A DNA stretch of 64,000 nucleotides from positions 96,014-160,013 of the forward strand of contig DXYV01000002.1 in NCBI GenBank assembly GCA_019415645.1. The letters are read 5' to 3'. Origin of the DNA: Clostridiales bacterium. Its GTDB lineage: Bacteria > Bacillota > Clostridia > Oscillospirales > Oscillospiraceae. The notes beneath the pieces are model-generated. The model searched no databases. It worked only from the letters and a program-made list of their open reading frames with translations, and had not been told where the DNA came from. The translations under genes were made by a program, and so were the position numbers. Below, in pieces: positions 27,170 through 34,816 of the stretch (position 1 is its first letter; each line of letters starts with the position of its first letter).

Positions 27170-28132
27170 TTATACCGGGTCGTCCAGGAACTTTTTCTCC
27201 AGTCGGAACACCTCGAACAGCTGCTTGTCGCGCTTGGCCTTCAGTGCGTCCATATCCAGGCCATCATAGTCATAGAAGCCGTGGCCGCTCTTAATACCAA
27301 GCTCGCCATGATCCACATGCTCTTCCAGCACATGGGGCATGTCGTCGCCGTGCTCAGGCATGGTGTAGGAGTGATTCTTATAGTTGTTGGCTGTCATATC
27401 CAGACCGCCGAAATCCATGCGTTTGCACAGGCCCAGCACGCAGGCCCGGGGAATGAAGGAGGCCTTTGCTGCCAGGTCGATGGCTTCGGCGTCGCAGTAA
27501 CCGTTATCCAGCAGATAGAAAACCTCCCGGTTCAGGCACTGCTGCAGGCGGTTGGCGATGTAACCCCGGATGAATTTTTTCATCAGGACTGCGGTTTTGC
27601 CGCACTGGTTCAGCAGGGCGACGGCTATGTCAGCGAATGCCTGGGGAGCCTGCTCGCTCTTGACCACCTCCACCAGGGGAATGAGCTGCGGGGGGGAATA
27701 CCAGTGGCAGATGATCTGCTGGGGCAGCAGCTTCTCCGGCACGATCTCAAAAATATTCAGGGCGGAGGTGTTGGAGGCCACAATGGCGTCCGGCCCCACG
27801 CAGGCGGCCAGCTGCTCGTAGAGGGCGGCCTTGGCGTCTTTGTTCTCCACGATGGTCTCCTGAATGAAGTCGGCGCCGGCCACTGCCTCCTCCACCGTGG
27901 AAGCGAAGGAGACCCGGCTGAGGATGACGTCGATGGGCTCATGAAGCTCCCCTTCCTCCTGGAAGGTCTGGAGCTGGGTGCGCAGGGCCGTTTCCGCCTT
28001 TTCCCGGGTGGACTGGGAGCGGGTCCACATGGTCACCGCATAGCCGCCCATGGCAAAGCACTGGGCGATGCCGGGGCCCATGGTCCCGGCACCCAGAATG
28101 GCGATTTTTTTGATGTCGGCAAGTGTTTTCAT
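27170..28132 (-). CDS. 3-hydroxyacyl-CoA dehydrogenase-family enzyme, probable 3-hydroxy-5-oxohexanoate dehydrogenase
   Basis: The 320-residue product has an NAD site GAGTMGPGIAQ (14-24), SNTS (120-123), catalytic H143 in ICHWYSPP and E155 in LVEVV, then the family's helical C-terminal domain. The region around the histidine (HWYSPPQLIP) departs from the HFFNP type usual in 3-hydroxybutyryl-CoA dehydrogenase, which fits a non-CoA substrate. In the known anaerobic phloroglucinol route a member of this family oxidises 3-hydroxy-5-oxohexanoate to triacetate, and the neighbours here match that route. A butyrate-pathway HBD is the alternative, but no crotonase or butyryl-CoA dehydrogenase is present. 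The ATG follows GGAGG. Confidence 0.78.
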   Translation of the reverse strand: MKTLADIKKIAILGAGTMGPGIAQCFAMGGYAVTMWTRSQSTREKAETALRTQLQTFQEEGELHEPIDVILSRVSFASTVEEAVAGADFIQETIVENKDAKAALYEQLAACVGPDAIVASNTSALNIFEIVPEKLLPQQIICHWYSPPQLIPLVEVVKSEQAPQAFADIAVALLNQCGKTAVLMKKFIRGYIANRLQQCLNREVFYLLDNGYCDAEAIDLAAKASFIPRACVLGLCKRMDFGGLDMTANNYKNHSYTMPEHGDDMPHVLEEHVDHGELGIKSGHGFYDYDGLDMDALKAKRDKQLFEVFRLEKKFLDDPV

Positions 28133-28154
28133 TGCGATTTCCTCCACACTGTTC

Positions 28155-29057
28155 TTAGAAAGAACCGGGCTCCCAGGCCACCAGGCGGACAAAGCCGCCG
28201 TCAGCCATCTCGCAGCGGAAGGGGAAGGCGGCAATGATCATTCGCTTGCCGGTGACCTCGTCGATGTCGCCGCCGGCATTCTCTACCGTGCAGACGCCGT
28301 GCTGCATATACAGGCGGTGGCAGGGCTCGTAGTCGGGGAACTCCACCGTGGGGTCCTTGCCCGTGGCCTTGCGGTAGGCCTTGTCCAGCCAGGGCATCTG
28401 CTCGCTGAGGGGATCGTGCCATAGGGGGGCGTCGGTCGCGCCCCAGGTGCCGGAAATGCCCTTGATGTGCTTCTCATGGATGAGCCAGTTGGCCAGCTCG
28501 GGGCCCTCGCCGGGGTAGTAGTTGTAGTACTTGTCGTTGTTGACCCGCCAGTAGTGATGGAACCCGGTGTTGATGACCACCCAGTCGTTCTCGCGAATCT
28601 CCAGACCGTCCTTGGCGCAGGCGGCCTCTACCTCGTCGGGCTTGATCTCATGCCAGATGTCGCCCATCTTGGCGGGGTCGCCGGCGGCGGCGTTCCACTT
28701 TTCCTCGAACTCGTCGCGCAGGTAGCGCATATCCACAATGACGCCGGTGCCGATGCAGCGCTCCAGGTGAATCTCCGCGAGAGTGTAGCCGTTGGCCTCC
28801 CGGTCTACCTCCTCCTCATGGAGGACGTGGTTGGGGGCGTCCATGTGGGTGCCGGCGTGAAGGGTGCCGGTGTAGGTCATGGTGCGTTTATGGAAGCGGC
28901 CCAGGTACTGGCCGCGGGGGAAAATCAGGTCCTGGCGGGCGCCGGGAAAGGGCCACAGGGGGGTGTCCACGCCCCAGGGCATGGACAGGTCATAGATCTT
29001 GGTCATTTTGGAGTCGTCCAGATAGAACTTGGACTTGTCAAGGGGCATATAAGCCAT
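28155..29057 (-). CDS. Cyclase-family metal hydrolase, probable dihydrophloroglucinol cyclohydrolase
   Basis: The 300-residue product has the family metal motif HAGTHMDAP (67-75), IYDLSMPWGVDTPLWP near the N-terminus, and WVVINTGFHHYW in the middle. Cyclase-family enzymes (kynurenine formamidase-like) hydrolyse small cyclic or amide substrates with a divalent metal. In anaerobic phloroglucinol breakdown a member opens dihydrophloroglucinol to 3-hydroxy-5-oxohexanoate. Its place between the dehydrogenase and the lyase supports that assignment. Specificity is inferred from context. Confidence 0.8.
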   Translation of the reverse strand: MAYMPLDKSKFYLDDSKMTKIYDLSMPWGVDTPLWPFPGARQDLIFPRGQYLGRFHKRTMTYTGTLHAGTHMDAPNHVLHEEEVDREANGYTLAEIHLERCIGTGVIVDMRYLRDEFEEKWNAAAGDPAKMGDIWHEIKPDEVEAACAKDGLEIRENDWVVINTGFHHYWRVNNDKYYNYYPGEGPELANWLIHEKHIKGISGTWGATDAPLWHDPLSEQMPWLDKAYRKATGKDPTVEFPDYEPCHRLYMQHGVCTVENAGGDIDEVTGKRMIIAAFPFRCEMADGGFVRLVAWEPGSF

Positions 29058-29098
29058 GGTAAAATTCCTCCTGATAAAAAGTAGTGAATGGGGATGAG

Positions 29099-29530
29099 TC
29101 AGGTCAGGGTCTCCAGCGCAGGACCGGCGGCTTCGCGCAGCCTGGCGTAAATGGCGGGCTGCGCCTGCGCCAGATTCAAAATCCGGTTGTCTGGCCCGGT
29201 CCAGAGGTGGAAGGTGACGGCGGTGTTGACCAGCACGCCGTCGCCGCGCAGCGTCTCATAGTGCAGCTCCAGCTTGCGGGGGCCGAAGGCGGCGCAGCGG
29301 GTGCGCACCGTGACGCTGCCGGGGTAAGTCACCGGGGCCTTATAGGTCAGGTTCAGGCTGACCATGGTGGGGTTGATGCCAAGCGCCTGCATATCCGTGT
29401 AGGGAAAGCCGACGGCGGCGCACCAGTCCATCCGGCCGATTTCGTACCACAGGGGATAGACGGCATGGTGGACGATGCCCATAGGGTCGGTCTCCGGATA
29501 GCGCACGGCAATGACGCTCTCGGTGACCAT
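29099..29530 (-). CDS. Hotdog-fold acyl-CoA thioesterase (4HBT/FadM-like)
   Basis: The 143-residue product begins with a thioesterase motif, RYPETDPMGIVHHAVYPLWYE condensed around D15 and H20-H21, and continues with the GINPTMVSLNLTYKAPV strand typical of YbgC/FadM proteins. It would hydrolyse a small acyl-CoA. It is four bases from the lyase gene. A thioesterase is not a required step of the phloroglucinol route as I know it, so it may release free acid from an acetoacetyl-CoA-like product or serve as a safety valve. Confidence 0.82.
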   Translation of the reverse strand: MVTESVIAVRYPETDPMGIVHHAVYPLWYEIGRMDWCAAVGFPYTDMQALGINPTMVSLNLTYKAPVTYPGSVTVRTRCAAFGPRKLELHYETLRGDGVLVNTAVTFHLWTGPDNRILNLAQAQPAIYARLREAAGPALETLT

Positions 29531-29534
29531 GGTG

Positions 29535-30431
29535 TCAGACCGTGGGGACGTGCTGGGTCAGGCCCAGAATCTGGCGGGCATCAGCGGCGGTGGCGATCTC
29601 GCGGCCGGCCAGCTTGGACAGCTCCACGGCCCGCTCCACCAGCATCTTGTTGGTGGCAATGATCTTGGTGCCGTCCGGCTCCTTGCCGTAGAGGATATTG
29701 TCCTCCAGGCCCACCCGCAGGCCGTCGCAGCCCAGAGCCAGACCGGCCAGCATCATGGGCATATGGGCCTTGCCGATGCCGGAGACCGACCAGGTGGCGC
29801 CAGCCGGCAGCTTGTTGACCAGGAAGGCCAGGTTCTCGGCGGTGCCGGGCATGGAGCCGCCCACGCCCATGATGAACTGGATATGGGGGGGCTGGGGGAT
29901 ATTCCACTTGTTGACGTAGTACATCACAGAGTCGATGTGGCCGGTGTCAAAGACCTCGAACTCGGGCTTGATGTTGTACTTGACCACTTCCTGGCTGAGC
30001 AGGTTGAGGAAGCGGGGGCTGTTCTCGAAGATGTAGCTGTTGGACCAGTTGAGGGTATTGGGGTCAAAGGAGCACATCTCGGGCAGCAGTTTGCCCAGAT
30101 GCTGCAGCCGCTTCTGGTCCTCGTACTCGCCGCCGGAGGTGGTCAGGTTGAGGACGATGTCCACGCCCTGCTCTTTGCACTTCCTGCGGGTGAGCTCCAC
30201 CGTCTCGGTGAACTTCTCCAGGCTCATGGATTTGTAGCCGATCTGCATCTCGCCGTCCACCATCTTGTCCTCACGGACGTGGATGTGGGCGATGGCGGCG
30301 CCCGCCTTGGCGCACTCGATGGCCTGGTCGGAGATCTCCTCCGGGGTGTAGGGGACGGTGGGCGCCTGGGCCTTCTTGGTGCCCGCGCCGCACAGGCAGA
30401 CGGAAATGATGACCTTGTTGGATTTAGCCAT
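29535..30431 (-). CDS. BKACE-family beta-keto acid cleavage enzyme, probable triacetate acetoacetate-lyase
   Basis: These zinc enzymes condense a beta-keto acid with acetyl-CoA and cleave it to acetoacetate plus a new acyl-CoA. The 298-residue product has the zinc histidines H49 and H51 in AHIHVRED, SFDPNTLNWSNSYIFEN, EVFDTGHIDS and the zinc glutamate E243 in VGLEDN. Lysine-fermentation Kce enzymes carry a glutamate in the early CGAE segment (from memory). Here that segment reads CGAG, which argues against an amino-bearing substrate. No kamA, kdd or kal genes are near, while the phloroglucinol genes are. Triacetate is therefore the best substrate guess. Confidence 0.8.
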   Translation of the reverse strand: MAKSNKVIISVCLCGAGTKKAQAPTVPYTPEEISDQAIECAKAGAAIAHIHVREDKMVDGEMQIGYKSMSLEKFTETVELTRRKCKEQGVDIVLNLTTSGGEYEDQKRLQHLGKLLPEMCSFDPNTLNWSNSYIFENSPRFLNLLSQEVVKYNIKPEFEVFDTGHIDSVMYYVNKWNIPQPPHIQFIMGVGGSMPGTAENLAFLVNKLPAGATWSVSGIGKAHMPMMLAGLALGCDGLRVGLEDNILYGKEPDGTKIIATNKMLVERAVELSKLAGREIATAADARQILGLTQHVPTV

Positions 30432-30486
30432 GACGAAATCTTCCTTCCTTTTTGGTTCAATTTGACGGAAACGGGGGATGCCGCAA

Positions 30487-30525
30487 TTACAGCAGCTCAA
30501 CTACGGTGGCCTGACCCATGCCGCG
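30487..30525 (-). pseudogene. Remnant of a thiolase 3' end
   Basis: Reading the minus strand, this piece encodes GMGQATVVELL and a stop, identical to the last eleven residues of the intact thiolase that ends 100 bases upstream at 30627. The nucleotide sequences differ at several silent positions. The sequence before it is unrelated G/C-rich DNA. It looks like the tail of a second thiolase copy, left after deletion or unequal recombination. Confidence 0.7.
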
Positions 30526-30626
30526 CCCGCCCTGCGGGCGCAAGAGGGAATTTGAAACTTGCCCCCTCGCTCCCGTCAGAGACGGAACCGCTCGGGATGG
30601 CAGGCAGGCGCCATGGGCGGCGGGGA

Positions 30627-31871
30627 TCAGAGCAGCTCGACCACGGTGGCCTGGCCCATGCCGCCTGCGATGCACAGGGTGGCCAGGCCGTATCGGACGT
30701 TCCGGCGCTTCATCTCATGGATGAGGGACACCAGAATACGGCAGCCGGAGGAGCCCACCGGGTGGCCGAGGGCAATGGCGCCGCCGTTCACGTTGATGAT
30801 GTCCATCTTGTCTTCCCAGCCCAGCAGCTTGATGCAGCCCAGGGACTGAGCGGCAAAGGCCTCGTTGAGCTCGATGAGGCCGATGTCGTCCATGGTCAGC
30901 CCGGCGTTTTTCAGCGCCTTGGGCACGGCATACACCGGGCCCAGGCCCATAGTGCGGGGATCGCAGCCGGCGGTGCCCATGCCGATGATCCTGGCCAGGG
31001 GCTTGAGGCCCAGCTCGGCGGCTTTATCGGCCGACATGAGCAGCATGGCGGAGGCTCCGTCGTTGCGGCCGGAGGAGCTGGCGGCGGTGACGGTGCCGGT
31101 GAGCTCCTTGGCGTTGAACAGGCGGCCCTGGTCGTCGTGGCTGATGTTGAAGCAGGGCTTCAGCTTGGCCATCTTCTCTTCGTTGGTGTCCCGGCGGGGG
31201 AACTCGTCGGTGTCGAATACGATAGGGGGCTTTTTCCGCCCCTGTGGGACCTCCACGGGGACGATCTCATCCTTGAATTTCCCGGCGTCGATGGCGGCCA
31301 CGGCCTTGCGCTGGGAGGCGAGAGCAAAGGCGTCCTGCTCCTCCCGGGTGATGTGCAGCTGCTCCGCCACGGCCTCGGCGGTGGCGCCCATGTTGTAGCG
31401 GCCATAGGTCTCCTGGGGCTGGGAGCGGAACTGGCCCTCGGTCAGGGCATCCACCAGCTCGGTGTTGCCGGTGCCCAGGCCCCAGCGGGCGTTGCGGAGG
31501 TAAAAGACTGCGTTGGACATGGATTCCGTGCCGCCGGCAATGACCGTGTCGTTCTGGCCGCACTGGATGGACATGACGCCATTCTGCACGGCGGTCATGG
31601 CGGAGGCGCACTGGCGCATGACGGTGTAGGCAGGGGTGGAGTCGGGAATGCCCGCCTTCAGGGCCGCCATCCGGGCGATGTTGGGCTCGTCGGAGGTCTG
31701 GCGGCACTGGCCGAGGATCACCTCGTCAATGGTTTCAGGCTGAACGCCGGAGCGCTCCAGAGTGCCCTTGAGCACGGCCACGGCCATATCATAGGCCGAC
31801 AGCGGCTTGAGGGAGCCGCCCATGCTGCCCACCGCGGTACGGCAGGCGTCAATGACTACGACATCTTTCAT
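30627..31871 (-). CDS. Acetyl-CoA C-acetyltransferase-type thiolase
   Basis: The 414-residue product has the three thiolase catalytic sites: C88 in VMRQCASAM, H370 in IALGHPVGSSG and C400 in LCIAGGMGQ. It would cleave acetoacetyl-CoA to two acetyl-CoA in this catabolic operon. The ATG at 31871 follows AAGGAG. It lies 13 bases from the SDR gene. The longer in-frame upstream extension runs into the SDR gene and lacks thiolase similarity. Confidence 0.93.
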   Translation of the reverse strand: MKDVVVIDACRTAVGSMGGSLKPLSAYDMAVAVLKGTLERSGVQPETIDEVILGQCRQTSDEPNIARMAALKAGIPDSTPAYTVMRQCASAMTAVQNGVMSIQCGQNDTVIAGGTESMSNAVFYLRNARWGLGTGNTELVDALTEGQFRSQPQETYGRYNMGATAEAVAEQLHITREEQDAFALASQRKAVAAIDAGKFKDEIVPVEVPQGRKKPPIVFDTDEFPRRDTNEEKMAKLKPCFNISHDDQGRLFNAKELTGTVTAASSSGRNDGASAMLLMSADKAAELGLKPLARIIGMGTAGCDPRTMGLGPVYAVPKALKNAGLTMDDIGLIELNEAFAAQSLGCIKLLGWEDKMDIINVNGGAIALGHPVGSSGCRILVSLIHEMKRRNVRYGLATLCIAGGMGQATVVELL

Positions 31872-31884
31872 CTTCCATTCTCCT

Positions 31885-32670
31885 TTAACCGATGGCGGTG
31901 AGGCCGCCGTCGGGATATAGCGTGGAGCCGGTGATAAAGTCCGAGGCGGAGGAGGCCAGGAACACGGCGGGGCCGGCACAGTCCTCGGGCATCCCGATGC
32001 GCATGGCCGGCATGGCGGCGGCCTTGGCGTTGCGCTCGGCGGGGTCGGCGGGCAGGATACCTACCATCATGGGCGTGTAGGTAATGGTGGGGCCGATGGC
32101 GTTGACCTGGATGTTGGGGCGCAGGTCGGAGGCGAAGGCCTTGGTGAGCATCTCCACGGCGCCCTTGGTGGCGCAGTAGCCCACGTTGCCGTTGCCGCCG
32201 TTGCCCACGGCGCGGATGCCGCGCACGGAGGACAGGTTGATGATCTTGCCGTGGATGTCATGCTCCTTCATGTACTTGCCGAAGTGCTTGCAGGTGAGCA
32301 TCACCGATTTGACGTTGGCCTCAAACATGGCGTCCCACATGTCCACCGGGAACTCGGTGCCCGGGAACTTCTTGTTAAAGCCCTGGGAATTGACCAGAAT
32401 GTCCACAGTGCCCATTTCACGGACCGCCGTCTCCAGCAGGTGCTCCACATCGGCCTCTTTGGAGGCGTCGCCCGCGCAGGTGAGCATCACCTCGCCGCAG
32501 GCCGCCCGGACCTCCTGCACCGCCCGGTCCAGGGCCTCCTGTTTCCGGGAGGAGATCATTACCTGAGCGCCGGCCTCCGCCAGCCCCTGGGCAATGGCCT
32601 GGCCGATTCCGCCGGCTCCGCCGACCACAACGGCCTTCTTGCCGGTCAGGTCGCAAAAATTCTTTGCCAT
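31885..32670 (-). CDS. Short-chain dehydrogenase/reductase, probable phloroglucinol reductase
   Basis: The 261-residue SDR has the cofactor loop GGAGGIG (17-23), N94, S147 or S148, and the catalytic pair Y165 and K169 in GYCATKG. In anaerobic phloroglucinol degradation an NADPH-dependent SDR reduces the aromatic ring to dihydrophloroglucinol. Its place as first gene of an operon that also holds the cyclase, dehydrogenase and BKACE steps makes this the best call. Sequence alone would allow many 3-oxo reductase activities. The ATG is preceded by AAAAGGAG. Confidence 0.78.
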   Translation of the reverse strand: MAKNFCDLTGKKAVVVGGAGGIGQAIAQGLAEAGAQVMISSRKQEALDRAVQEVRAACGEVMLTCAGDASKEADVEHLLETAVREMGTVDILVNSQGFNKKFPGTEFPVDMWDAMFEANVKSVMLTCKHFGKYMKEHDIHGKIINLSSVRGIRAVGNGGNGNVGYCATKGAVEMLTKAFASDLRPNIQVNAIGPTITYTPMMVGILPADPAERNAKAAAMPAMRIGMPEDCAGPAVFLASSASDFITGSTLYPDGGLTAIG

Positions 32671-32709
32671 GATGTTTCGACTCCTTTTCACGCCGCAGGG
32701 CGCTTGATT

Positions 32710-32794
32710 TCTGCTTCCACTATAAAACAATGGCGCGCGGAACGCCAATACAGCTTCCTTTATTTTCGCCATAACAAAAATGTTATGGCGAAAA
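32710..32794 (-). promoter_or_regulatory. Promoter of the phloroglucinol operon with a 14-bp perfect inverted repeat
   Basis: TTTTCGCCATAACA (32763-32776) pairs exactly with TGTTATGGCGAAAA (32781-32794) across AAAA. On the minus strand a TTGGCG / TATAGT promoter with an 18-base spacer follows about 20 bases downstream and leads to the SDR gene. The repeat is placed like an activator or repressor site. The adjacent LysR protein is the first candidate to bind it. No T-run follows, so it is not a plain terminator. Confidence 0.6.
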
Positions 32795-32811
32795 GATGAG
32801 CGAATCAAAAC

Positions 32812-32846
32812 TGCGCCCCGGAGCCCTGTTCAGGCCCCGGGGCGCA
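32812..32846 (-). terminator. Terminator of the LysR gene
   Basis: TGCGCCCCGG (32812-32821) pairs with CCGGGGCGCA (32837-32846), with an inner CCTG/CAGG stem. On the minus strand it is followed by GTTTTGATT. It separates the LysR gene from the SDR promoter. Confidence 0.65.
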
Positions 32847-32857
32847 GCGCGCACGGG

Positions 32858-33748
32858 TCAGGTTTTGGTATGCTGGAAGTAGAAGAGCACCTCATTGATG
32901 AACAGATGGGTGGCCGGTGATTTGTTGTCCGCCAGCCAGGCCAGGCTGATGTTGCGCTTGAGCTGGAGAGGGAGGCAGGCGAAGATGGGATTGTTTTTCG
33001 CCATGATCCAGTCGTTGGAGAAGAGCACGCCCTTTCCGCTCTGAAGTTTCAGATAGGCGGCGGACAGCGTGGGGACGTATTCGATGGTGGGGAGAAAATC
33101 CGCGTCGGCACACAGGGAGAGAATGTCGATGGTGGCCTCCCGCATGGAGGGCGGAGCGGTGACATAGAAGGGGTCGTCCTTGAAGTCGGCCAGGGCCAGC
33201 CCCTCCTTTTTGGCCAGAGGATGGTGGGCAGAGAAGAGCAGCAGGCCGCTGCGCTGGGTGAGCAGGGCGGAGGAGATCTCCTTGTGTCCCCGCAGCAGGC
33301 TCTCCATGGTGATGACCACGTCCACCTCGCCATGGTGCAGCGCAGGGAAGAGCCGGTCGTGGTTCAGCCCGGTCAGATTGAGGGTCAGGTTGGGGTACTT
33401 CTCAGCGATAAAACCGGACAGGGCGGGATAGAACTCGGACAGGTCCCACGCCTCGGCGCAGCCGATATTCACGGTGCCGCAGATGGATTCGCTGCCGTTG
33501 CGGGTGCGGTCCAGCAGTTCCTGAAACTGCCGCTGGGTGTCGCGGAAGAAGCGCTCAAATTCCCGGCCCGCGTCGGTGATGGTGATGCCCTGATTGGTGC
33601 GGTCGAACAGGGGCACGCCAATCTCCTGCTCCAGAAGAAGGACCTGCCGGCTGACGGCGGGCTGGGAGACGTACAGGGCCTCCGCCGCCTTGGAGAAGCT
33701 CATGGCCTGAGCCACGGCCAGGAAATATTGAATCTGGGATTGCGTCAA
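32858..33748 (-). CDS. LysR-family regulator, likely of the phloroglucinol operon
   Basis: The 296-residue product has an N-terminal winged helix-turn-helix (SQIQYFLAVAQAMSFSKAA, YVSQPAVSRQVLLLEQE, residues 3-43) and a ligand-binding domain from about residue 90. It is transcribed in the same direction as, and just upstream of, the SDR-led operon, but a terminator lies between them. That placement and the inverted repeat before the SDR promoter make it the probable local regulator. Confidence 0.88.
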   Translation of the reverse strand: MTQSQIQYFLAVAQAMSFSKAAEALYVSQPAVSRQVLLLEQEIGVPLFDRTNQGITITDAGREFERFFRDTQRQFQELLDRTRNGSESICGTVNIGCAEAWDLSEFYPALSGFIAEKYPNLTLNLTGLNHDRLFPALHHGEVDVVITMESLLRGHKEISSALLTQRSGLLLFSAHHPLAKKEGLALADFKDDPFYVTAPPSMREATIDILSLCADADFLPTIEYVPTLSAAYLKLQSGKGVLFSNDWIMAKNNPIFACLPLQLKRNISLAWLADNKSPATHLFINEVLFYFQHTKT

Positions 33749-33779
33749 AAAGACCGCCTCCTAGTTTGAACCTGAGGCC

Positions 33780-33808
33780 AGTATAGCACAAATTTGTGAC
33801 AGTGGGAA
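33780..33808 (-). promoter_or_regulatory. LysR gene promoter with palindrome in the spacer
   Basis: On the minus strand TTCCCA (33808-33803) and TATACT (33785-33780) are 17 bases apart. The perfect 12-bp palindrome CACAAATTTGTG (33787-33798) fills most of the spacer, where a bound protein would block RNA polymerase. Autoregulation is a reasonable reading. Confidence 0.5.
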
Positions 33809-33859
33809 GGGCCGAACCGGGGGATTCCGACGATTTCCCGGCGGGAATGGGATTCCCTC

Positions 33860-33888
33860 TGGACAGACGGCAAAAAGAATACTATAAT
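33860..33888 (+). promoter_or_regulatory. Promoter of the MerR gene
   Basis: TGGACA (33860-33865) and TATAAT (33883-33888) are 17 bases apart, about 50 bases before the MerR start. The spacer is normal length and lacks a dyad, so this promoter does not look like a MerR-type target itself. Confidence 0.65.
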
Positions 33889-33940
33889 ATTTAAGAATAA
33901 CGTGAGTCACAATCTTTATCAAATGGAAATGGGAGAAACC

Positions 33941-34816
33941 ATGCGGTATAAAATTGGCGACGTGGCGCGGATTTTGGGAATCTCCACCGACCTGCTGCGC
34001 TACTATGAGAAAAAGGGCGTGGTGCGGCCGGTGAAGGATGCCCGGAACGATTACCGCTACTATGAGCCCTGGGACATCAACTTTTTGCTGGACTGCCTGT
34101 GGTTCAAGAATTTTGGGTTCGGGATCGAGGAGATCTCCCACATGGTGACGGACAGCAGCTACGACGACCTGTACGCATCCCTGGGGCGGAAGGAGGACCA
34201 GCTGGAGCGGGAGCTGCACCGCCAGGAGCTGCGCCTGCGCCGGCTGCGGGAGCATAAGCAGGAGCTGGAGCGGGGAATGGCCTTTCTGGGCCAGTGCGAC
34301 GTGACGGACAGCCCGGAGATGGTGCGCTACCTCAACCGGCACAACTTTATCTACGACGACAGTCCGGCCCTGGCCCGGCTGAGCCGGCAATGGCTGGACT
34401 ATATGCCCTTTATCCACCGCTGCTTTGAAATCAAGCAGAGCGATCTGCCCGGCGGGGACGGAGCGGGGAATTTTTCCTGGGGCATGGCGCTGGAGATGAG
34501 CTACGCCCGGGAGCTGGGTGCAGCCCTGGACCCGCCGGTGGAGCATCTGCCCTCCCGCCGCTGCCTGCACTCCGTGTTCAAGAGCACGGGAAAGGACGCC
34601 TTTTCCCCCAGTCACCTGCAATACTTGGTGGACTATGCGGCGCACAGCGGCCTGACCATCTGCGGCAGCGCCCGGGGCAATCTGCTGTGCAGCGTGGCGG
34701 AGGAGGGCGGACTGTCCGGCTATTTTGAGGTGTGGGTCCCCATTGCGGACATGCCGCGGACAAAGGCATCCGGCGCCGGCCAATCTCAGCAAGAAAAGGA
34801 AGAAGGAAAAGCATGA
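33941..34816 (+). CDS. MerR-family transcriptional regulator with large effector domain
   Basis: The 291-residue product has a MerR winged helix (RYKIGDVARILGISTDLLRYY, residues 2-22, split as RYKIGDVARIL and GISTDLLRYY), a dimerisation helix rich in E, L and R (about 85-115), and a C-terminal domain of about 170 residues resembling GyrI/BltR-type ligand pockets in size. The ATG follows GGGAG. Its stop overlaps the RarD start (ATGA). A perfect MerR-type promoter lies at 40196-40226 before the second transhydrogenase set, so this protein is the natural candidate to control it. Confidence 0.82.
   Translation: MRYKIGDVARILGISTDLLRYYEKKGVVRPVKDARNDYRYYEPWDINFLLDCLWFKNFGFGIEEISHMVTDSSYDDLYASLGRKEDQLERELHRQELRLRRLREHKQELERGMAFLGQCDVTDSPEMVRYLNRHNFIYDDSPALARLSRQWLDYMPFIHRCFEIKQSDLPGGDGAGNFSWGMALEMSYARELGAALDPPVEHLPSRRCLHSVFKSTGKDAFSPSHLQYLVDYAAHSGLTICGSARGNLLCSVAEEGGLSGYFEVWVPIADMPRTKASGAGQSQQEKEEGKA

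Noticed and set aside
27170..28132. Butyrate-pathway 3-hydroxybutyryl-CoA dehydrogenase
   Set aside because: No crotonase, butyryl-CoA dehydrogenase or etfAB genes accompany it, and the substrate-side residues depart from the usual HFFNP.
29535..30431. Lysine-fermentation 3-keto-5-aminohexanoate cleavage enzyme (kce)
   Set aside because: Same BKACE family, but no kamA, kamD/E, kdd or kal genes are nearby, and the early glutamate I associate with Kce is absent. Phloroglucinol-type neighbours fit better.
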